From Candidatus Aminicenantota bacterium (GTDB taxonomy: Bacteria; Acidobacteriota; Aminicenantia; Aminicenantales; Aminicenantaceae), in contig CP070750.1 of the NCBI GenBank assembly GCA_020348385.1, positions 2,448,318 to 2,480,445 on the forward strand: a DNA stretch of 32,128 nt, written 5' to 3'. The position numbers and the translations under genes are program-made. Positions 1 through 6,020 of this stretch are shown here, one piece after another (position 1 is the first letter of the stretch; the number at the start of each line of letters is the position of its first letter). Below the pieces are notes generated by a model that saw only the letters and a list, made by a program, of their open reading frames with translations, ran no database searches and had not been told where the DNA came from.

Positions 1-996
1 CAGCTCTCTGTGTTGATAGATGCTGAACTCCCACTGATACAAAGTCTTAACATTCTGGCCGAGCAGACAAAAAACAAATATTTCAAAACTGTTATCAAAG
101 ATATTCGAGAAGATGTGGAAGCAGGATCCACGTTGAATCAGGCCAAGCGTAAATTCCCCAATGTATTCGATGACCTGTATTGTAACCTTGTTGCCTCTGG
201 AGAACAGAGTGGTTCTCTGGATATCATGTTGAGGAGACTGGCAGAATACTTGGAAAAAATCGTCAGATTAAGAGCGCAAGTCCGCCAAGCTATGATCTAT
301 CCCTCAGCTGTGTTGTCCTTTGCGATTATCGTGTGTATTTTTATGTTGTGGAAAGTCATTCCGGTGTTCGCCTCGATTTTCCTCGAACTGGGTGCTGAAC
401 TACCTTTTCTGACATCCATTGTTTTGTCCTTGAGCGTTTTCATCCAGAAATACATCCTTTTTATCGCCATCGGTGTTGTTGCCCTTGTATTTGGTCTTCG
501 GTATTGGAGGAGAACAGAATCAGGCAGAAGGATCACCGATAAAGCTATGTTACGCATGCCTCTTTTCGGAAAACTACTGGAAAAAGTGGGCCTGTCGCGA
601 GTGACGCGAACATTGAGCACCCTCCTTTCTGGAGGTGTTCCGATGCTGGAAAGCCTGAAGATTACCTCGTCAACCTCGGGAAATGTTATTATCGAGGGTT
701 TTATCATGCAGGCCAGGTCCATGGTTGCCGAAGGAACAAGCCTGAGGGATGCCTTGAGGGAGAAGGCAAGGTTTCCTTTTATGATGATTCAAATGGTGGG
801 TGTCGGAGAGGCCACAGGAACACTAGATGAAATGTTGACAAAATTGGCCGACTTTTATGATGAAGAGGTGGAGTATTCTGTGGCGAACCTTCTTTCTATA
901 TTGGAGCCCATTTTGCTGATTATTGTGGGTTTGATCGTCGGATCGATCGTCATTTCGATGTATCTACCGATTTTTGATCTTATGAGCAAATTCTAA
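1..996 (+). CDS. pilC: Type IV pilus inner-membrane platform protein PilC, 5'-truncated
   Basis: This is the C-terminal part of a PilC/GspF-family protein, the polytopic platform that couples the pilus assembly ATPases to pilin insertion or extraction. The reading frame is open from base 1 and the first residues (QLSVLIDAELPLIQSL) match the internal repeat of the family, so the GTG at 10 is an internal codon and the real start lies outside the window. Two GspF domains are visible: one ending near the first hydrophobic block (IYPSAVLSFAIIVCIFMLW), the second beginning at LSRVTRTLSTLLSGGVPML and ending in the typical C-terminal membrane segment (ILEPILLIIVGLIVGSIVIS) followed by YLPIFDLMSKF. 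It stands directly upstream of a pilS-pilR-pilin set, which makes a type IV pilus role much more likely than type II secretion. Family call is firm. Confidence 0.95.
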   Translation, partial: QLSVLIDAELPLIQSLNILAEQTKNKYFKTVIKDIREDVEAGSTLNQAKRKFPNVFDDLYCNLVASGEQSGSLDIMLRRLAEYLEKIVRLRAQVRQAMIYPSAVLSFAIIVCIFMLWKVIPVFASIFLELGAELPFLTSIVLSLSVFIQKYILFIAIGVVALVFGLRYWRRTESGRRITDKAMLRMPLFGKLLEKVGLSRVTRTLSTLLSGGVPMLESLKITSSTSGNVIIEGFIMQARSMVAEGTSLRDALREKARFPFMMIQMVGVGEATGTLDEMLTKLADFYDEEVEYSVANLLSILEPILLIIVGLIVGSIVISMYLPIFDLMSKF

Positions 997-1067
997 GAGA
1001 AGATGGGCAGGAATATGACATTCAAGAGTTTTATTGAATAGGTATCCCAAAAGGAAGGATCGGAAGA

Positions 1068-2348
1068 TTGAAGAGAAGAAAAGACATTTTTTGGCTCATT
1101 CTCCTGAGACTGATCATCGTAACCGCTCTTGCTGTTTCCGCTGTCATCATTCAGTTTAGCACGGCCACCTTCCTGCCTCTTATGCTTTTTTATTACCTGA
1201 TTATTGCCACCTATGTTTTATCGATCTTTTATCTTCTCCTGTATTATTGGGGAAGGTATCAGACCTTTCAGGTATGTCTCCAGATCTTTTTTGATCTCCT
1301 GTTGATTACGGCATTTGTGTATGTTTCAGGTGGATTAAAAGGATCTTTCTACTTCCTGTATATCTTCGGCATCATTGCGGCAAGTATCGTTCTTTCGAAG
1401 CGAGCCGCTTACTTAACGGCAGCATTATCTGGGGTGTTTTTCGGGATTCTTGTCAATGGAATGCATTTGGGTTATGTGCCCTATTTAGGTTCCGATCAAC
1501 CGACTGAGCTGTCTCCAGGTACTGTTATCAACAATATCTTTATTTCCTGGAGCATGTTTTTTATCGTGGCTTTTCTCGTGAATTACATGAAAGAAAGGTT
1601 AAGACGGACAGCAGAGAAGCTGCATTTTGCAGAGAGGGAGTTGGAGATCAAAAAACGTTTGGCTCTTGCGGGAGAATTTTCCGCTCATCTTGCCCATGAA
1701 ATACGCAATCCTCTTGCTGCTATTTCTGGCTCGGTTCAAGTCCTGAGAGATGGGCTTGAATTAACAGGCAAGCAAAAGGAACTGATGGAAAACATCGTGG
1801 AACAATCTAGCCGAGTATCCCACTCCATCGAGCAGTTCCTGAGCCTTGTATCGCCGGACAAAAAAACTTTTTCCGATGTGAACCTGGCTTCTGTTTTGGA
1901 TGAAACGCTCCTTTTGTTGGAGGATAGCGGGGAGTTGGACAGCCATTTCCGAGTAATGGGGAACTACAAAGGTTCGCAAATTTCCTATTTTGGCAATACC
2001 AATCAATTCAAGCAGATGTTCTGGAATCTCATCAGAAACGCCATCAAGGCTTCACCCGAGGGAGGGGCCATCACCATCGATATAAATCAAGATCAGATGA
2101 ACGAGGTTCAGGTGAAAATCAAAGATTCTGGGAATGGCCTGAAAGATGAGGATAGAGAAAAACTTGTCGAACCGGTCCTTTCTTCAAGATTCCAATCCGG
2201 GTCGGGAATCGGCATGGCGGTTGTCCGCAGGATTGTTGATGACTATAACGGAAAAATACACGTGTTTCCGGTGAGAAATAAAGGGACTGAGGTTGTCGTT
2301 GTCCTGCCGAAGTTACCGGCAGAATCGGATAAAAGGATGAGACTTTAA
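1068..2348 (+). CDS. pilS: PilS-like membrane sensor histidine kinase
   Basis: A 426-aa two-component sensor kinase, probably PilS, which senses pilin or another membrane signal and phosphorylates the adjacent response regulator. About six membrane segments fill residues 8-175 with no large periplasmic domain, as in PilS. A short coiled linker leads to the dimerisation domain with the phospho-accepting histidine in HEIRNP (His210). The ATPase domain has an N box (NLIRNAIKASPEGG), a G1 box (DSGNGL) and a G2 box (GSGIGMAVV). The start is a TTG at 1068, chosen because AAGGAAGG lies about 9 bases upstream and the protein then begins just before the first membrane helix. Its stop is 4 bases before the pilR start, so the two are co-transcribed. 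The name rests on architecture and neighbours; the kinase call itself is certain. Confidence 0.88.
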   Translation: MKRRKDIFWLILLRLIIVTALAVSAVIIQFSTATFLPLMLFYYLIIATYVLSIFYLLLYYWGRYQTFQVCLQIFFDLLLITAFVYVSGGLKGSFYFLYIFGIIAASIVLSKRAAYLTAALSGVFFGILVNGMHLGYVPYLGSDQPTELSPGTVINNIFISWSMFFIVAFLVNYMKERLRRTAEKLHFAERELEIKKRLALAGEFSAHLAHEIRNPLAAISGSVQVLRDGLELTGKQKELMENIVEQSSRVSHSIEQFLSLVSPDKKTFSDVNLASVLDETLLLLEDSGELDSHFRVMGNYKGSQISYFGNTNQFKQMFWNLIRNAIKASPEGGAITIDINQDQMNEVQVKIKDSGNGLKDEDREKLVEPVLSSRFQSGSGIGMAVVRRIVDDYNGKIHVFPVRNKGTEVVVVLPKLPAESDKRMRL

Positions 2349-2352
2349 AAAG

Positions 2353-3762
2353 ATGGAAAAAATACTCGTTATAGATGATGAGAAAAGTATCCTCGATCTT
2401 CTGAGCGCGGTGTTCGAAAAAGAAGGGTACGCGGTGGAAACTTCTCTCTCGGCCACCAGGGCAGTGGAGCTTATCGGGAATGATGATTTCGATATTATCA
2501 TTTCCGATATAAAGATGCCCAAGATGAGCGGAATGGAACTCCTCCGCTATGTCAGGAAGAACAGACCTGACATCCCGATTGTTATGATAACAGCCTACGG
2601 CACGATAAAACAGGCGGTGGAAGCCTTAAAGGAAGGGGCAATGGACTATATCGTCAAGCCCTTTGATGTGGAAGAGTTGAAGATTATCGTAGCCCAGGGT
2701 CTTGAGAAGAAGCGGTTGAAGGAGGAAAATATTTTTCTCAAAAAGGAACTGAAGGAAAAATACGATTTCCAGAATATGATCGGGAAGAGCAAGGTGATGC
2801 AGGAGATCTATAATCTGATAGAAAAAGTCGCCGGCACCGACTCCACTGTTCTTGTTACTGGTGAAAGCGGAACAGGGAAGGAGATCGCAGCTCGTGCGAT
2901 CCATTACCTGAGCACGCGCCGAGAAATGGCGTTTGTTTCGATCAATTGCGGAGCCCTTCCAGAGAATCTTCTTGAGAGCGAGCTATTTGGACACGTCAAA
3001 GGCTCCTTCACTGGCGCCGTGGTCAACAAGAAGGGCATGTTCCAAGTGGCCGAGAAGGGTACTTTGTTTTTGGACGAGGTCGGTGAGATGTCTCCTTGGA
3101 CACAGGTCAAGCTCTTGCGGGCCTTACAGGATAAAAGGATCAGAAGAGTTGGAGGTACCGAAGAAATTCCCGTGGATGTGCGGATACTCGCCGCATCTAA
3201 CCAAGACTTGAAAAAAAGCATCAATCAAGGGAATTTTCGCGAAGATCTGTTTTATCGTTTGAATGTTATATCCTTTGAAATGCCTCCCCTTCGGAAAAGA
3301 AAGGAAGACATTCCATTGCTTGTTACCCATTTTCTCGAAAAATATTGTGATGGGATGGATCGTCAGATGAAAAGAGTTGCTCCGGAAGTCATTGATGTGT
3401 TGGAGTCTTATCCTTGGCCCGGAAATGTTCGAGAACTGGAAAATGTTATGGAGAGAGTTGTTGCTATCGAAGAGAGGGGAACGATCACCAAGGGAAGTCT
3501 TCCCAAAGAAATGCTGCAACCCAATGATAAACAGGATATGACTCCTGCCCTTCAACCCGGTTTTGACCTGAATGCCGCGATGGATGAGATCTCGTCTGGT
3601 TATGTCAAACAAGCTCTTCAGTTTTCGAGAGGGAACCTGAAAGAAGCGGCAAATATTCTTGGGATAAACTACCGTTCTTTGAGGTATCTTGTCGAAAAGC
3701 ACGGTTTGAAAAACGCCAACAGAGAAAATAAAGGCAGCTTTGAGGAAGAACATGTGGTATAA
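2353..3762 (+). CDS. pilR: PilR-like sigma-54-dependent response regulator
   Basis: A 469-aa NtrC-family activator that remodels sigma-54 RNA polymerase when phosphorylated. Domains in order: receiver (residues 1-120, phospho-acceptor Asp52 in SDIKMP, conserved Lys in VKPFD); AAA+ domain (about 140-375) with Walker A GESGTGKE (170-177), the sigma-54 contact loop in the form GSFTGA (217-222) and Walker B LFLDEVGE (238-245); and a Fis-type helix-turn-helix at about 428-452 (AANILGINYRSLRYLVEK). The contact loop has Ser in place of the commoner Ala (GAFTGA), a conservative variant. The stop codon directly abuts the first of two TGTC-type palindromes upstream of a -24/-12 promoter driving the pilin gene, so the target of this regulator is probably 200 bases away. 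The PilR name is inferred from this context. Confidence 0.9.
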   Translation: MEKILVIDDEKSILDLLSAVFEKEGYAVETSLSATRAVELIGNDDFDIIISDIKMPKMSGMELLRYVRKNRPDIPIVMITAYGTIKQAVEALKEGAMDYIVKPFDVEELKIIVAQGLEKKRLKEENIFLKKELKEKYDFQNMIGKSKVMQEIYNLIEKVAGTDSTVLVTGESGTGKEIAARAIHYLSTRREMAFVSINCGALPENLLESELFGHVKGSFTGAVVNKKGMFQVAEKGTLFLDEVGEMSPWTQVKLLRALQDKRIRRVGGTEEIPVDVRILAASNQDLKKSINQGNFREDLFYRLNVISFEMPPLRKRKEDIPLLVTHFLEKYCDGMDRQMKRVAPEVIDVLESYPWPGNVRELENVMERVVAIEERGTITKGSLPKEMLQPNDKQDMTPALQPGFDLNAAMDEISSGYVKQALQFSRGNLKEAANILGINYRSLRYLVEKHGLKNANRENKGSFEEEHVV

Positions 3763-3775
3763 GACACTAAATGTC
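3763..3775 (+). promoter_or_regulatory. Putative PilR binding site 1 (upstream activator sequence)
   Basis: GACA-N5-TGTC palindrome starting on the base after the pilR stop codon. It is followed by AATT exactly as in site 2, 31 bases downstream (about three helical turns). PilR of Pseudomonas is described as recognising TGTC-containing sites upstream of the pilin promoter. The site is centred about 136 bases before the predicted transcription start, a normal distance for an enhancer-binding protein. Confidence 0.55.
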
Positions 3776-3792
3776 AATTATTGGCAGCCAGG

Positions 3793-3807
3793 TGACAATA
3801 AGTGTCA
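3793..3807 (+). promoter_or_regulatory. Putative PilR binding site 2 (upstream activator sequence)
   Basis: A perfect TGACA-N5-TGTCA inverted repeat, flanked by the same AATT as site 1 and in the same orientation. It is centred about 105 bases upstream of the predicted sigma-54 start. Two in-phase palindromes are the usual arrangement for loading an NtrC-type activator as a dimer of dimers. Confidence 0.6.
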
Positions 3808-3877
3808 ATTTGTGCTTGGAGAAAAAGCTGCCATTATATTATATCGTTTATTTGCATATACTTATGTTATTAATAGC

Positions 3878-3894
3878 TTGGCACAAAAGTTGCA
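3878..3894 (+). promoter_or_regulatory. Sigma-54 (-24/-12) promoter of the pilin gene
   Basis: TTGGCACAAAAGTTGCA matches the sigma-54 consensus (TGGCAC-N5-TTGC) at every conserved base, with GG at 3880-3881 and GC at 3892-3893 and the required 10 bases between them. Transcription should start near 3905, giving a leader of about 67 bases before the pilin start codon. The only sigma-54 activator in the window is the gene just upstream. Confidence 0.88.
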
Positions 3895-3923
3895 ATACTA
3901 TTGTTCCCCGATTAAAAAACTTA

Positions 3924-3950
3924 CTGGTGATACGAAATAAAAACCACCAG
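3924..3950 (+). other. Hairpin in the pilin mRNA leader
   Basis: CTGGTG (3924-3929) can pair with CACCAG (3945-3950) across a 15-base A-rich loop. It lies about 20 bases after the predicted transcription start and just before the ribosome binding site at 3961. Such a 5' stem could protect an abundant mRNA; six base pairs alone is weak evidence. Confidence 0.3.
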
Positions 3951-3971
3951 GAGTAAAAAAGGAGGTTTTAA

Positions 3972-4514
3972 ATGTTAAAAAAAGCGAGAGGTTTTACGCT
4001 GATTGAGTTGTTGATCGTTGTGGCTATTATTGGTATTCTTGCTGCTCTTCTGATTCCCAATGCGATTACAGCTATCCAGAAGTCCAAACAGAAAAGCACG
4101 ATGAAGGACATCAACACCATCGCGACCGGAGCCGCGGATTTCATCACTGACCAAGGTGCTTGGGATAACGCGGGCATTGCTAGTGCAGGTGACTTGGTTG
4201 CTGGATCTGACTTCATCACCGCCCTTTCTCCGTTCTATGTCAAGATCGTTCCTGTGAATGATATGTGGGGCGAACCCTTCAAGGTCTATCTTGGAGCTGC
4301 CGCTGCTATCAGGTCGATCGATGCTAACGATGTTGGTGATGATGACTTCATTATTGAATCTTGGGGTAGAGACAGCGTGGGTGATGGTTGGACGTATGAT
4401 GTGACAGATCCGACAAACGGGATGTACATCGTCGACTCCATGGATGACTTCAGAAATGACTTAGTCAGCTGGGGTGGATCCTGGATTCGTGCTCCAAGAA
4501 CAGCCATTAATTAA
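3972..4514 (+). CDS. pilA: Type IV major pilin, GspG-like
   Basis: A 180-aa prepilin. The leader MLKKARG is followed by FTLIELLIVVAIIGILAALLIP, so prepilin peptidase should cut after Gly7, N-methylate Phe8 and leave Glu12 to direct assembly. After the N-terminal helix (to about residue 60) the globular part resembles the type II secretion pseudopilin GspG: DMWGEPFKVYL (97-107) and a late SWGRDSVGDGW segment, with an acidic DANDVGDDD stretch (117-125) that could bind calcium. It has no cysteine, so the disulphide D-loop of many type IVa pilins is absent. The ribosome binding site is GGAGGT 6 bases before ATG. It has its own sigma-54 promoter and terminator, as expected for an abundant structural subunit. 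An alternative reading is a minor pilin or true GspG; the pilSR context favours the major pilin. Confidence 0.85.
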   Translation: MLKKARGFTLIELLIVVAIIGILAALLIPNAITAIQKSKQKSTMKDINTIATGAADFITDQGAWDNAGIASAGDLVAGSDFITALSPFYVKIVPVNDMWGEPFKVYLGAAAAIRSIDANDVGDDDFIIESWGRDSVGDGWTYDVTDPTNGMYIVDSMDDFRNDLVSWGGSWIRAPRTAIN

Positions 4515-4554
4515 GCCAGGAAACTTGAGTTAGCCTCAATTTTCGCTTTAGCGG

Positions 4555-4595
4555 AAAAGGGCGATACGGCTAGTACCCGTATCGCCCTTTTTCTT
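4555..4595 (+). terminator. Rho-independent terminator of the pilin gene
   Basis: An 11-bp perfect stem, GGGCGATACGG (4559-4569) with CCGTATCGCCC (4577-4587), closes a 7-base loop. It is extended by AAAA pairing with TTTT and ends in a T-rich tail. It starts about 40 bases after the pilin stop codon. Confidence 0.92.
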
Positions 4596-4621
4596 TTCCC
4601 TAGAAATTTTTCCTTATTTCA

Positions 4622-4672
4622 AAAAAGGGGACGGTTCTATTTTTTCATGAAAAATAGAACCGTCCCCTTTTT
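4622..4672. repeat. 51-bp near-perfect palindrome, REP-like
   Basis: The arms AAAAAGGGGACGGTTCTAT and ATAGAACCGTCCCCTTTTT (left 4622-4640, right 4654-4672) continue through a T-run/A-run into a 3-base loop, giving a stem of about 23 bp without mismatch apart from one G-T pair. The GGGGACGGTTCTATTTTT core resembles intergenic REP-type repeats that I recall near RAYT transposases, but I cannot confirm this. It is flanked by the pilin terminator and the plsC promoter, and its T-tails could also stop transcription from either side. No second copy was seen in the window. Confidence 0.75.
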
Positions 4673-4682
4673 GGATGAGTTG

Positions 4683-4691
4683 TGTTATAAT
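4683..4691 (+). promoter_or_regulatory. Extended -10 promoter for plsC
   Basis: TGTTATAAT is an extended -10 element (TGn plus a perfect TATAAT at 4686-4691). There is no convincing -35, since that place is taken by the end of the 51-bp palindrome. Transcription would begin near 4698, only about 8 bases before the ATG at 4706. Confidence 0.55.
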
Positions 4692-4705
4692 CTGTGTCCT
4701 CAGGG

Positions 4706-5425
4706 ATGCGGACTATAATCCTACTCATTATCTATGTTTTAATCACCCTGCTTCTGATTCCTGTCCTTCTCCTGTGCTATGTGATCGGTAATTCGCGACC
4801 TTTACTCTGGGCTGGTAAAAATGCCATGAGGATTGGTCCGAAAATACTCGGGATTCGTATCAAAGTGTCAGGGATCGACGTTATCGAACAAAATAAATCC
4901 TACATATTTATGTCCAACCATTTGAGTTTTCTCGATGGTCCCTTGCTTTACTTCGTCATTCCCCTGCCTATCAGGGTGATATTGAAAAAAGAGATCTTCA
5001 GAATACCGGTCATCGGCTTGGGCATGAAACAAGTCGATTTTGTCCCAGTCGATAGGAAAAGCATGAGGGGCGGCAAAAAAAGTATCGATCATGCTGCCTC
5101 GCTGATGAAGGAAAAAGGCTATTCATTTTTAATTTTTCCAGAGGGAACACGGAGCCGCAATGGCAAACTCCAAGAATTTCGTCGAGGAGGCTTTTTTCTT
5201 GCAACAGCCAGTCAATCTGCGATTATCCCGATATCTATTCAGGGCACTTATGAGCTCATGCCCAAAGGCAGATTTTTTGTGAAAAAAGGGAATATCAAGG
5301 TTGCTTTCCATCCTCCAATCTATGTTAATGGGTATAACAAAGATAACCTCCCTATCCTTTTAAAAGAAGTGAGATTCGCGATTCAATCTGGATTAACAGA
5401 GGCAAAAAAGGAAGGAGTGCCTTGA
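4706..5425 (+). CDS. plsC: 1-acyl-sn-glycerol-3-phosphate acyltransferase (PlsC family)
   Basis: A 239-aa membrane acyltransferase that adds the second acyl chain to lysophosphatidic acid to make phosphatidic acid. It starts with a membrane anchor (residues 3-28). It then shows the four family blocks: NHLSFLD with the catalytic His72-x4-Asp77, the VDR block (PVDRKS), FPEGTRS (144-150) and VIPISIQGT. Length is typical. The ATG at 4706 was preferred to an in-frame GTG at 4694 because the likely -10 box ends at 4691, which would leave the GTG upstream of the transcription start; there is no clear ribosome binding site for either. The SIS-domain gene follows 34 bases later on the same strand. A related lyso-lipid substrate is possible because the family is broad. 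Confidence 0.9.
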   Translation: MRTIILLIIYVLITLLLIPVLLLCYVIGNSRPLLWAGKNAMRIGPKILGIRIKVSGIDVIEQNKSYIFMSNHLSFLDGPLLYFVIPLPIRVILKKEIFRIPVIGLGMKQVDFVPVDRKSMRGGKKSIDHAASLMKEKGYSFLIFPEGTRSRNGKLQEFRRGGFFLATASQSAIIPISIQGTYELMPKGRFFVKKGNIKVAFHPPIYVNGYNKDNLPILLKEVRFAIQSGLTEAKKEGVP

Positions 5426-5459
5426 CAGCAGAAAACCGAAAACCGACAAGGAGAAAGTG

Positions 5460-6020
5460 ATGAAGTATAAAGATCAAATCACGAAACAGGCCCAAATCAC
5501 CCAAGATTTCTTTGATCGAAAGGAAATTCAATATGCACAAGCTGTTGATGAAATCTGCGCGAGTTTGAAGAGGGGTAATAAAATAATTGTCTTTGGCAAC
5601 GGGGGAAGCGCTGCCCAAGCACAGCATTTTGCGGCCGAGCTTATCAATAAATATTTAAAATCGAGGCGAGCCATTCCTGCTTTATCCCTAACGACAGACA
5701 CATCCTCCCTTACCTCTATAGCCAATGATTTTGCCTTTGATTATGTGTTCAGCCGGCAATTGGAGGCTTTGGGGAAAGATGGAGATGTTGTCTTGGCTCT
5801 TTCCACGAGCGGAGAATCACAGAATGTTATCCGGGCTTTGAAAACTGCGAGAGAAAAAGGTTTATTCCTGATTGGGCTAACGGGTGAAGGAGGAGGGGCG
5901 GTTGGTCCTCTATGCGATATTCTGTTGGATGTTCCTTCCCTTGACACGCCGCGTGTACAAGAAGTCCATCTTTTCCTCCTGCATATGTTATGCCAGGAAA
6001 TAGAAGAAAAAGTAGGCTAG
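5460..6020 (+). CDS. gmhA: SIS-domain phosphoheptose isomerase (GmhA family)
   Basis: A 186-aa SIS protein, very likely sedoheptulose-7-phosphate isomerase, the first step of ADP-heptose synthesis for the LPS inner core. Visible features: a glycine-rich FGNGGSAAQAQHFAAEL block with Glu60 at the position of the catalytic Glu of E. coli GmhA, the sugar-phosphate loop STSGES (115-120), and QEVHLFLLH with His170 at the position of the second catalytic residue. ATG at 5460 is preferred over the overlapping GTG at 5457 because AAGGAG at 5448-5453 is then 6 bases away. The gene ends 4 bases into the convergent PEPCK gene. DiaA, a replication regulator of the same fold, is the main alternative, but the catalytic residues favour the isomerase. 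Confidence 0.85.
   Translation: MKYKDQITKQAQITQDFFDRKEIQYAQAVDEICASLKRGNKIIVFGNGGSAAQAQHFAAELINKYLKSRRAIPALSLTTDTSSLTSIANDFAFDYVFSRQLEALGKDGDVVLALSTSGESQNVIRALKTAREKGLFLIGLTGEGGGAVGPLCDILLDVPSLDTPRVQEVHLFLLHMLCQEIEEKVG

Noticed and set aside
10..996. GTG at base 10 as the start of pilC
   Set aside because: The frame is open to base 1 and the residues before it fit the internal GspF repeat, so the gene is cut by the window edge.
3124..3777. 217-codon open frame on the minus strand opposite pilR
   Set aside because: It lies entirely opposite a gene with every NtrC-family motif, has no recognisable domain and no ribosome binding site.
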